Of a stretch of 59,255 bases of DNA, positions 23,411 through 30,683 are shown piece by piece; position 1 is the stretch's first letter, and every line of letters starts with the position of its first letter. Under the pieces are notes generated by a model that saw nothing but the letters and a program-made list of their open reading frames with translations, did not search any database and was not told the DNA's origin. The stretch is taken from assembly GCA_964396715.1 (NCBI GenBank), contig CAYNFQ010000004.1, forward strand, positions 1 through 59,255. Reading direction: 5' to 3'. Made by a program: the position numbers and the translations under genes. Source of the stretch: CAYNFQ01 sp964396715. GTDB lineage: Bacteria > Patescibacteriota > Microgenomatia > Daviesbacterales > UBA10151.

Positions 23411-25204
23411 GTGGAAATTTCTAACTCTAAAATTGCTAAAATCCTCAGGAACGTAGCTGCAGCTTATACAATTAAAAAAATCGGTAATTTTTTTCAAATC
23501 CGTGCTTATGAAAATGCTGCGGATTCAATAGAGCAATCAACTGCAGAAGTTTATGATCTTTGGCAGGAGGGAAAATTAGACCAAATTCCCGGATCAGGAG
23601 AGTCTATCAGAGGCTATTTAGATGAGCTTTTTAAAACAGGGAAGGTTAAACACTTTGAAGAGATAGAAAAAGGCATTCCTAAGATATTTTTTGATCTTTT
23701 GGATATTCCCGGAGTAGGTCCAAAAACAGCCCAAAAGATTGCCGAACTTGGGGTAAAAGATTTAGAGGATTTGAAAAAGAAGCTGAAAAATGGAGATTTG
23801 GTTAATAAGGGGTTTTCCTCAAAACTGGCCCAAAATATCATTTCCGGCCTGCATGAGGTTAGTCAAAGGGGAAACAGGATGCTTCTTCCGTATGGTTATG
23901 CACAGGCAGAAAAAATTCTGAATTATCTTAAAAAGTGTCCTGATGTTTTGCAGGCCCACCCATTAGGTTCACTCAGGAGAATGGTGGCAACTGTGGGGGA
24001 TTTGGATTTTTCCGCCAGTTCAAACGAAAGCAAAAAGGTAGTTGATTACTTTTGTCAAATGTCTTCAGTTGCCAGAATAGTAGATCAGGGTGAGAATAAG
24101 GCGACGGTTATTTTGCAAAATGGGATTCAGGCAGATTTATTGGTGGGTAGACCCGGCTCTTATGGAGCGCTACTGCAGCATTTTACAGGATCAAAGGTAC
24201 ACAACATTAAGTTAAGGACTTTAGCCAATCAGCAGGGTTATTCCCTGTCCGAATACGGTGTGAAGCGAGCCGAAAGCGGAAGATGGAAAGTGGAAGATGG
24301 AAAGCTCATAAAAACAGAAACAGAAGAGGAATTTTACAAATTATTGGGGATGGATGTGCCTCCACCTGAACTGCGGGAAGATACAGGAGAAATTGAGGTT
24401 GCTTTGCAACATAATCTTCCAAAACTTGTCGAATTTGGAGATATTAAAGGTGATTTACATCTGCATTCAAGTTTCCCAATAGAAAAACCATCACACGCTC
24501 CCGGGGTGGATTCGATTGAAGATATTATTAAAAAGGCCATTAATTTAGGCTATCAGTATGTGGGAATTTCGGATCATTCTCCCAGCCTTACACTGCCAGA
24601 AGACAAAGTTAAGGCAACTATTGAGAAGAGGACAAAAGTTATTCAATTTTTAAAAAAGAACCTGCCTGCCGGCAGGCAGGGTACAAAAAGTATTCGAGTA
24701 CTAAATGGCCTCGAAATAGATATACTGGGAGATGGAAGTTTGAGTGTGCCGGATGAGGTTTTGGAAACTTTGGATTACTGCATAGCCGGTATTCATTCCG
24801 GCCATCGGGGTCATAAAGATGAGATTACCAAAAGACTGCTGGCGGCTTTGAATAATCCTCATGTAGATATAATTTCTCATCCCACCAACAGGCTTTTAAA
24901 TGAACGGGAATCATCTGAAGCAGATTGGGAAACAATTTTTAAATTGGCTGCCAAAAATAACAAGATTTTAGAGATTAATGCTTACCCTAACAGGTTGGAT
25001 TTGAGGGATGATTTGGCAAGAGAGGCCAAAAAATATGGAGTTAAGTTTATAATTAATACAGATGCTCATGCAGTTTCTCAAATGGATAACATGAGGTTTG
25101 GGGTAGCTGTGGCAAGAAGGAGTTGGGCGGAAAAAAGAGATATTGTAAACAGTTGGGACTGGAAAAAATTTGCAAAATGGTTTAATATAACATATGATAA
25201 GTGA
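23411..25204 (+). CDS. polX: DNA polymerase/3'-5' exonuclease PolX
   Basis: Family-X repair polymerase fused to a PHP nuclease, 597 residues from a GTG start. Order: helix-hairpin-helix segments (IPGSGESIRGYL, IPGVGPKTAQKI), nucleotidyltransferase with HPLGSLRR and the GDLDFSA metal site near 196, thumb, then PHP domain opening DLHLHSSF (about 348) with further His/Asp motifs. Two oddities: a 7-nt repeat at 24271-24305 (ESGRWKVEDGKL) and a perfect 20-bp palindrome at 24661-24680 adding LPAGRQG. Confidence 0.95.
   Translation: MEISNSKIAKILRNVAAAYTIKKIGNFFQIRAYENAADSIEQSTAEVYDLWQEGKLDQIPGSGESIRGYLDELFKTGKVKHFEEIEKGIPKIFFDLLDIPGVGPKTAQKIAELGVKDLEDLKKKLKNGDLVNKGFSSKLAQNIISGLHEVSQRGNRMLLPYGYAQAEKILNYLKKCPDVLQAHPLGSLRRMVATVGDLDFSASSNESKKVVDYFCQMSSVARIVDQGENKATVILQNGIQADLLVGRPGSYGALLQHFTGSKVHNIKLRTLANQQGYSLSEYGVKRAESGRWKVEDGKLIKTETEEEFYKLLGMDVPPPELREDTGEIEVALQHNLPKLVEFGDIKGDLHLHSSFPIEKPSHAPGVDSIEDIIKKAINLGYQYVGISDHSPSLTLPEDKVKATIEKRTKVIQFLKKNLPAGRQGTKSIRVLNGLEIDILGDGSLSVPDEVLETLDYCIAGIHSGHRGHKDEITKRLLAALNNPHVDIISHPTNRLLNERESSEADWETIFKLAAKNNKILEINAYPNRLDLRDDLAREAKKYGVKFIINTDAHAVSQMDNMRFGVAVARRSWAEKRDIVNSWDWKKFAKWFNITYDK
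24271..24305. repeat. Heptanucleotide array in polX
   Basis: Five 7-nt units alternating GGAAGAT and GGAAAGT/C (the first begins with C). Lies between the polymerase and PHP domains, where an insertion is likely tolerated. Confidence 0.7.
24661..24680. repeat. Palindromic PAGRQG repeat inside polX
   Basis: Perfect 20-bp palindrome CCTGCCTGCCGGCAGGCAGG, translated LPAGRQG within the PHP domain. Related copies lie at 28613-28628 (gatA) and 42769-42788 (intergenic). Confidence 0.8.
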
Positions 25205-25208
25205 CACG

Positions 25209-25757
25209 ATGACTACATACATTGTTTTAGGAATTATAGTAATAATAGTGCTCTGGCTTTTAATGACCTATAATGGTTTGGTAACGCTGCGCAATCGTGT
25301 TCGTGAAGCTTGGTCACAGATTGATGTGCAGCTTAAAAGGCGTTCTTCTTTAATTCCTAATTTAGTTGAGGCTGTTAAGGGTTATGTTAAGCATGAAAAA
25401 GGCGTACTGGAGGAGGTAACAAAAGCCCGTACTTCCTTAATGGATGCCAAAAATCCGCACGAAGCAGCTGATGCTGACAATATGTTAACCGGAGCCTTAA
25501 AATCCTTATTTGCTGTTGCGGAAAATTATCCAAATCTTAAGGCTTCTGAGAATTTTAAAGCTTTGCAGGATGAGCTTTCCGATACTGAAACCAAAGTAGC
25601 TGCCTCCAGGCAATTTTACAATACCAATGTATTGGATTTAAACAATTCCCTGGAAACTATTCCATCCGCCTGGATAGGGAATATGTTTGGTTTTAAAAAA
25701 GAGGAATTTTTCAAAGCTTCTGATGAAGAGAAAAAGGATGTACAGGTAAAATTTTAA
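25209..25757 (+). CDS. lemA: LemA family protein
   Basis: 182 residues: one N-terminal membrane segment (MTTYIVLGIIVIIVLWLL) and the LemA helical domain, opening YNGLVTLRNRVREAWSQIDVQLKRR. LemA genes very often neighbour htpX and may act in envelope quality control. ATG 25209 gives the usual N-terminus; ATG 25194 would overlap polX. A HicBA pair separates it from htpX here. Confidence 0.93.
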   Translation: MTTYIVLGIIVIIVLWLLMTYNGLVTLRNRVREAWSQIDVQLKRRSSLIPNLVEAVKGYVKHEKGVLEEVTKARTSLMDAKNPHEAADADNMLTGALKSLFAVAENYPNLKASENFKALQDELSDTETKVAASRQFYNTNVLDLNNSLETIPSAWIGNMFGFKKEEFFKASDEEKKDVQVKF

Positions 25758-25778
25758 TTATGCCATCAAGACCTGAAA

Positions 25779-26060
25779 ATGAAAAATTCAGCTAAAGCAT
25801 TACAGTTTAAAGTCTTAATTGAACAGGATGAAGATGGGATATTTGTGGCCTCTGCTCCTGCAATACCAGGATGTCATACACAAGGAGAAACTTATGAAGA
25901 GGCAGTCAAGGGTATAGAGGAGGCAATTGAGTTATGTCTTGAAGTAGCCAAAAAAGATGATAAATACAGAGAAAAGATTGATTTTGGCGAAGTATCAGAA
26001 AATAAACCCCGTTTTCTTGGAGTGGTCAATATTCCTATTCGGCTTGGTTTTTCTGTATGA
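25779..26060 (+). CDS. hicB: HicB-type antitoxin
   Basis: 93 residues with the HicB partial RNase-H-like fold (FKVLIEQDEDGIFVASAPAIPGCHTQGETYEEAVKGIEEAIEL). Neutralises HicA and usually represses the operon. This copy lacks an obvious DNA-binding tail, so it resembles short HicB. Overlaps hicA by 4 bp (ATGA), a coupled arrangement. Confidence 0.9.
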   Translation: MKNSAKALQFKVLIEQDEDGIFVASAPAIPGCHTQGETYEEAVKGIEEAIELCLEVAKKDDKYREKIDFGEVSENKPRFLGVVNIPIRLGFSV

Positions 26061-26281
26061 GCAGTTTATCTCCAATCAAAGCCAGAGAGCTCATTAAAAT
26101 TCTTAAGAAAATTGGTTTTATGGAAAGAAGACAAAAGGGAAATCATCTCTTTTTATCCCATGAAGACGGAAGAACAACAGTTGTGCCAATTCACCCCAGC
26201 AAATCAATTGGTACTGGTCTTCTTCGTTCGATCCTACATGATGTAAAATTGTCCCCAGAAGAGTTTGAGAAATTCAAATAA
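26057..26281 (+). CDS. hicA: HicA-type mRNA interferase toxin
   Basis: 74 residues with a double-stranded-RNA-binding-like fold. The catalytic His sits in RQKGNHLFLSH, and VPIHPSKSIGTGLLRSIL is the conserved C-terminal part. It would cleave mRNA when HicB is lost. Order hicB-hicA is the reverse of the textbook order but common. Confidence 0.92.
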   Translation: MSSLSPIKARELIKILKKIGFMERRQKGNHLFLSHEDGRTTVVPIHPSKSIGTGLLRSILHDVKLSPEEFEKFK

Positions 26282-26299
26282 ATCTGGACAAGCATAAAG

Positions 26300-26308
26300 T
26301 GGTAAAAT
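26300..26308 (+). promoter_or_regulatory. Extended -10 before htpX
   Basis: TGgTAAAAT ends 9 bases before ATG 26318, giving htpX its own start independent of hicBA. Confidence 0.4.
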
Positions 26309-26317
26309 ATATCTATT

Positions 26318-27247
26318 ATGGCAACTGTTAATACTGCCTGGGATCATGTTGGGGCAAATATTTTCAAAACATGGCTAATAATGTTATTTTTTAGCCTTTT
26401 TACTGTGGCAGTAATTTATATCATAGCCCAAGGGTTTGGATATGGTGAGGTAGGAGGATTGGGGATTGTGGGATTTGCTTTGATTATGGCAGGAGTGATG
26501 AATTTTGTTTCTTACTTTTGGTCAGATAAGATTGTGTTGGGAGTTTCTGGTGCTAAACCCATTGAGAAAAAAGACAATCCTGAGGTTTATAGAATTGTTG
26601 AGAATCTTTGTATAGCGGCTGGGTTATCTTTACCTAAAATTTATATCATTGATGACAGTGCCCCTAATGCTTTCGCAACAGGCAGAGATCCCAAACATGC
26701 TGCTATTGCTTTTACCCGCGGTATTTTAGATAAGTTAAACAAGCAGGAGCTGGAGGGAGTTACTGCCCACGAACTTTCCCATGTTGGCAACAGGGATACT
26801 CTGCTTATGGCTGTTGTTTCTATTCTGGTGGGAACAATAGCTTTAATGGCGGATTTTTTTATGAGGAGTATGTGGTATGGTGGAAGAGATAGGGAAGGCA
26901 GGGGAAATCAGGCATTCGTTATCTTGGCCATTGTAGCAGCCATTTTGGCCCCAATTGTGGCCACCTTAATTCAACTGGCCGTATCCAGAAGAAGAGAATT
27001 TCTGGCAGATGCATCAGGAGTGTTATTAACCAGGTATCCTCAAGGTTTAGCATCAGCGCTGCAAAAGATCTCTACAGACAGGGAACCATTAGAAGTTGCC
27101 AATAGAGGCACAGCACATCTTTATATTGTTAATCCCTTAAAAGGTACTGAGGCCAAAGCCTGGTTGGCGGGACTTTTTAATACTCACCCGCCTATTCAAG
27201 CCCGTGTTAAAGCTTTACAAGAAATGGAAGGAAGATTTAACCTATAA
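26318..27247 (+). CDS. htpX: Membrane zinc metalloprotease HtpX
   Basis: M48 protease for membrane-protein quality control. 309 residues: two N-terminal membrane helices, zinc site HELSHVGNRD near residue 150 (HExxH), two central membrane helices, then the third-ligand region RREFLADASGVLLTRYPQGL. Length and motif order are typical. Its usual partner lemA lies upstream across hicBA. Confidence 0.95.
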   Translation: MATVNTAWDHVGANIFKTWLIMLFFSLFTVAVIYIIAQGFGYGEVGGLGIVGFALIMAGVMNFVSYFWSDKIVLGVSGAKPIEKKDNPEVYRIVENLCIAAGLSLPKIYIIDDSAPNAFATGRDPKHAAIAFTRGILDKLNKQELEGVTAHELSHVGNRDTLLMAVVSILVGTIALMADFFMRSMWYGGRDREGRGNQAFVILAIVAAILAPIVATLIQLAVSRRREFLADASGVLLTRYPQGLASALQKISTDREPLEVANRGTAHLYIVNPLKGTEAKAWLAGLFNTHPPIQARVKALQEMEGRFNL

Positions 27248-27250
27248 TAT

Positions 27251-27279
27251 TTGACTTAGGCTTTGGTATAAACTATAAT
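27251..27279 (+). promoter_or_regulatory. Consensus-like promoter
   Basis: -35 TTGACT (27251-27256), exact 17-base spacer, -10 TATAAT (27274-27279). The predicted start is about 5 bases before ATG 27291. The best full promoter in the window. Confidence 0.7.
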
Positions 27280-27290
27280 TCAGGTAATAT

Positions 27291-27518
27291 ATGCCGCTAT
27301 TACATACTGCTGAAGTTGTAAATGCATTTAAGACCGTTATCGCAGACATGGATGGTCTAATTGTTAGTACAGAGAAGCAACCAGATAGAAAAAGAGGAAT
27401 AAAAACAACAGAATATACGCTATTAGCACCTGATGCTTTAGTAGAAAGTTTTAAAATAAAAACAACCGGACGTGAATTTGAACAATTATTTAGACGTGTA
27501 GTAAAAATGTTAGCTTAA
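27291..27518 (+). CDS. Small hypothetical protein
   Basis: 75 residues, basic in the middle (KQPDRKRGIKTTEY), no membrane segment. No family recognised. It has its own strong promoter, so it is likely a real and well-expressed gene. Between htpX and gatC. Confidence 0.6.
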   Translation: MPLLHTAEVVNAFKTVIADMDGLIVSTEKQPDRKRGIKTTEYTLLAPDALVESFKIKTTGREFEQLFRRVVKMLA

Positions 27519-27558
27519 TTCTTCAATTTAACAGATCGTATTAGTCAAAATTTTGAGG

Positions 27559-27564
27559 TATAAT
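27559..27564 (+). promoter_or_regulatory. -10 element for gatCAB
   Basis: TATAAT ends 8 bases before the gatC ATG at 27573. Confidence 0.5.
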
Positions 27565-27572
27565 CCCTGTAA

Positions 27573-27872
27573 ATGATAAAGTTAACTAAAGATCAGGTTA
27601 AACATGTGGCTAAATTGGCCAATTTACCTTTATCTTCTGAGGAAGAAGAAAAATATGCTGAGCAGCTTTCTAATATTTTAGAATATGTTGATAAATTAAA
27701 TTCTCTTGATACTTCATCTGTAGAACCCACCTTTAACGTATCAGGTAAATCAAATGTAATGAGTGAGGATAACTTAGGGGACTGTACTCTTTTACAAGAA
27801 GATGTTTTATCAAATGTTCCTAAAAAAGAAAATGGATTTTTTGTAACTAAAGGAGTTTTTGATAATGAGTGA
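27573..27872 (+). CDS. gatC: Asp/Glu-tRNA amidotransferase subunit C
   Basis: 99 residues, the small clamp of GatCAB. LTKDQVKHVAKLANLPLSSEEEEKYAEQLSNILEYVDKL is the standard GatC start and helix. The complex amidates Glu-tRNA-Gln and Asp-tRNA-Asn. Its last codons overlap the gatA start, indicating translational coupling. Confidence 0.95.
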   Translation: MIKLTKDQVKHVAKLANLPLSSEEEEKYAEQLSNILEYVDKLNSLDTSSVEPTFNVSGKSNVMSEDNLGDCTLLQEDVLSNVPKKENGFFVTKGVFDNE

Positions 27873-29241
27873 TATTACTTCTTTAACTCTAACTCAAACT
27901 ATAAAATCTTTAGAAGATAAACAGTTTTCTGAACAGGATTTGAATAAAGCTTACCTAGAAAGGATAAAAAGGATTAATCCTAAATTAAATGCTTATTTGG
28001 AGATCGTAGAAAATAGTAAGGGGATTCCAGCTGCAATTAAGGATGTAATTTCCACAAGAGGCATCAGAACAACTGCTGCTTCTAAAGTATTGGAAAATTA
28101 TATTCCGCCTTACAATGCTACAGTTATTGAGAAATTATCAGAACAAAATATTACTATTATTGGGAAAACAAATCATGATGAATTTGCTATGGGTGGATCT
28201 GGAGAAAATTCTGCATTTGGTGCTACTAAAAACCCATGGGATTTAACTAAAGTTCCTGGAGGATCCTCCTCTGGTTCTGCGGTTGCTGTGGCAGCTGATC
28301 TTTGTGCTTTCGCAATCGGTTCTGATACAGGTGGATCAATAAGACAACCAGCTTCACTTTGTGGAGTAGTGGGTCTTAAAACAAGTTATGGAAGGGTATC
28401 CAGATATGGACTGATACCAATGGCCTCGTCACTAGATTCTATTGGGCCAATTACTAAATCAGTAGAGGACGCTGTTTTAGTTTTAGATTGGATTTCAGGA
28501 GCTGGTAGATTTGATTCAAATTGCAAAAGTGAAAAGTTTACGATGCAACCTTCGAGGTTGCAGGCTGGAATGAAAGGATTAACAGTGGGAGTACCTAAAG
28601 AGTATTTTGCCGTGCCTGCCGGCAGGCAGAGAGAGGGGTTGGATCCAAAAGTTAAAAGTGTTATTGAGCAAGCCATTAAAAAATTAGAGGAATTAGGGGC
28701 AGAAATTGTAGAGATTAGTTTGCCACACAGTAAATATGCGCTAGCTGCTTATTACATAATAGTACCTTCTGAAGTCTCTTCAAATATGGCCCGCTATGAT
28801 GGTATTAGGTATGGGAAGGGGAGGGAAAATATAGGAGCAGAAGTCAAAAGAAGAATAATGCTGGGGACCTATGCCCTATCCACAGGATATTATGATGAAT
28901 ACTATGCAAAAGCTGCCAAAGTAAGAACCTTAGTAAAAAGGGATTTTGAAAAAGTATTTGAAAAAGTGGATGTGATAGTTGGTCCAGTCTCCCCCACCAC
29001 AGCATGGAACTTGGGAGAGAAAATAGGTGACCCTCTAAAGATGTATCTTTCTGATATTTATACAATTTCTGCTAATTTAGCAGGTATCCCAGGATTATCT
29101 GTGCCTTGCGGATTTGTTGATGGATTACCGGTTGGTTTGCAAATTTTGGGAAAACAATGGGATGAGGAAACAATTTTAAGAGTTGGGTATGCATATGAGC
29201 AAGCAACAAATTGGCACAAGGAGAAACCCCTCCTTCGCTAA
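27865..29241 (+). CDS. gatA: Asp/Glu-tRNA amidotransferase subunit A
   Basis: 458 residues, amidase-signature enzyme that releases ammonia from glutamine. The catalytic triad is the Lys in AAIKDVIS, the Ser of PGGSSSGSA, and the Ser in GSDTGGSIRQPAS. ATG 27865 has AGGAG 9 bases upstream (27851-27855) and overlaps gatC. A palindromic repeat at 28613-28628 adds VPAGRQ in a surface loop. The stop codon lies in the loop of the hairpin at 29228-29253. Confidence 0.96.
   Translation: MSDITSLTLTQTIKSLEDKQFSEQDLNKAYLERIKRINPKLNAYLEIVENSKGIPAAIKDVISTRGIRTTAASKVLENYIPPYNATVIEKLSEQNITIIGKTNHDEFAMGGSGENSAFGATKNPWDLTKVPGGSSSGSAVAVAADLCAFAIGSDTGGSIRQPASLCGVVGLKTSYGRVSRYGLIPMASSLDSIGPITKSVEDAVLVLDWISGAGRFDSNCKSEKFTMQPSRLQAGMKGLTVGVPKEYFAVPAGRQREGLDPKVKSVIEQAIKKLEELGAEIVEISLPHSKYALAAYYIIVPSEVSSNMARYDGIRYGKGRENIGAEVKRRIMLGTYALSTGYYDEYYAKAAKVRTLVKRDFEKVFEKVDVIVGPVSPTTAWNLGEKIGDPLKMYLSDIYTISANLAGIPGLSVPCGFVDGLPVGLQILGKQWDEETILRVGYAYEQATNWHKEKPLLR
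28613..28628. repeat. Palindromic PAGRQ repeat inside gatA
   Basis: TGCCTGCCGGCAGGCA, a 16-bp palindrome identical in core to the polX copy at 24661-24680. In frame. Confidence 0.75.
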
Positions 29242-29253
29242 AGCTACGGAGGG
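29228..29253 (+). promoter_or_regulatory. Hairpin across the gatA stop codon
   Basis: CCCTCC/GGAGGG arms with inner GCT/AGC pairing enclose the gatA TAA, 11 bases before gatB. The right arm (GGAGGG) could serve as a ribosome-binding site when unpaired, so the hairpin may tune gatB. Confidence 0.5.
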
Positions 29254-29264
29254 CAAGCAAAATT

Positions 29265-30599
29265 ATGAAATATGAACCAGTCATTGGTTTAGAAGTACAT
29301 GTGGAGTTAAATACAAAAAGTAAAATGTTTTGTAGGTGTTCTGCAGATTATTTTGGCAAAGAGCCAAATACTCACACTTGTCCGGTTTGTTTAGGTTTAC
29401 CTGGAGCCTTGCCTTACATTAATGAGCAAGCAATAGATGATTGTATAAAAATTGGTCTGGCTCTAAATTGTAAAATCTCAGAAAAATCCCTTTTTGAAAG
29501 AAAGAATTATTTTTATCCGGATCTTCCCAAGGGATATCAGATTTCCCAATATCGTTGGCCGCTTTGTGTAAATGGCTGGATTGAGGTAGAGGGATTAGGA
29601 GGGATTAGGAGGATTAGAGTAAATAGAGTGCATCAGGAAGAAGATACTGGAAAATTAACCCACAAGGGTAATGAAACATTAATAGACTTTAATAGATCAG
29701 GAGTACCACTGGTTGAAATTGTTACAGAACCAGATTTTAATGATTCTTCTCAAGTAAGAGATTATGCTAAAAAACTGCAGCAGCTTTGCAGGTACTTGGA
29801 AGTTTCCAATGCTGATATGGAGCGTGGAGATATGAGGCTGGAGGCGAATGTTTCAGTAAGGGGAAAGGGGAAAGGGGAAAGGGGAAAGTTACCAGATTAC
29901 AGAATTGAGTTAAAGAATATAAATAGTTTCCGCTTTATGGTAGCGGCAGTTGAGTATGAAATTAAACGCCAAATTGCCGCAAAAGAAGCAGGAGAAACAT
30001 TATTTCAAGAAACCAGAGGTTGGAATGAGGACAAAAAGTGTACATATCTTCAAAGGAGTAAAGAGGAGGCCCATGATTACCGCTATTTTCCCGAACCAGA
30101 CCTTCCGGAACTCAGAATTCAGAAGTCAGATGTCAGAGAAATTAAAGATCAGTTGCCAGAATTACCATGGGATAAGAGTGAAAGGTATGAGGAAGAGTTA
30201 GGAATTAAAAAAACAGATGCCCGGATATTGTCAGAGTCTTGGGAATTGACCCAATTTTTTGAAAGTGCTTTGGAACATGGTAAAAGACACGGAGTTAGTA
30301 CTCAGGATATAACAAATTACATAGTAAACAAAAAACCGGATATAAAAACTGTTTTACCAACGCAAATAATAGAAGAACTAAAAGGTAAAAAAGTTGGGGT
30401 AATTGGGGATTTGGGGGAGTTAGGAGACTTAGCCAAACAAGCAATCAGAGAAAATCCAAGAGCAGTAGAAGATTATAAAGCGGGCAAAGAGAATGCCCTA
30501 CAAGTTTTAGTTGGTGCAGTTATGAGACTATCATCTGCTAAAGCGGAAGCTTTAAAGGTGAAAGAAATTTTAGCAAAGCTTCTAAAAAATACCCCTTGA
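29265..30599 (+). CDS. gatB: Asp/Glu-tRNA amidotransferase subunit B
   Basis: 444 residues, the kinase subunit that activates the tRNA-bound acid. YEPVIGLEVHVELNTKSKMFCRC starts the catalytic cradle, and the zinc cysteines (CRC, CPVC) follow. C-terminal helical and tail domains (from about 300) bind tRNA. ATG 29265 gives the family N-terminus. Two 7-nt arrays lie inside it (29860-29887, 30109-30136). Confidence 0.96.
   Translation: MKYEPVIGLEVHVELNTKSKMFCRCSADYFGKEPNTHTCPVCLGLPGALPYINEQAIDDCIKIGLALNCKISEKSLFERKNYFYPDLPKGYQISQYRWPLCVNGWIEVEGLGGIRRIRVNRVHQEEDTGKLTHKGNETLIDFNRSGVPLVEIVTEPDFNDSSQVRDYAKKLQQLCRYLEVSNADMERGDMRLEANVSVRGKGKGERGKLPDYRIELKNINSFRFMVAAVEYEIKRQIAAKEAGETLFQETRGWNEDKKCTYLQRSKEEAHDYRYFPEPDLPELRIQKSDVREIKDQLPELPWDKSERYEEELGIKKTDARILSESWELTQFFESALEHGKRHGVSTQDITNYIVNKKPDIKTVLPTQIIEELKGKKVGVIGDLGELGDLAKQAIRENPRAVEDYKAGKENALQVLVGAVMRLSSAKAEALKVKEILAKLLKNTP
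29860..29887. repeat. Heptanucleotide array (GGGGAAA) in gatB
   Basis: Four perfect GGGGAAA units, translated as a GKGKGERGK-type loop. Confidence 0.8.
30109..30136. repeat. Heptanucleotide array (NNNTCAG) in gatB
   Basis: AACTCAG, AATTCAG, AAGTCAG, ATGTCAG: four 7-nt units sharing TCAG. The same TCAG heptads make up the intergenic hairpin at 34587-34651. Confidence 0.75.
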
Positions 30600-30683
30600 A
30601 ATAAGTAAAATTTAGCATTAAAGTTAATTTGTCGTATATATTCCGGTGACTTTTAACAGCCCGGTGTAATATGACAAAGAATT

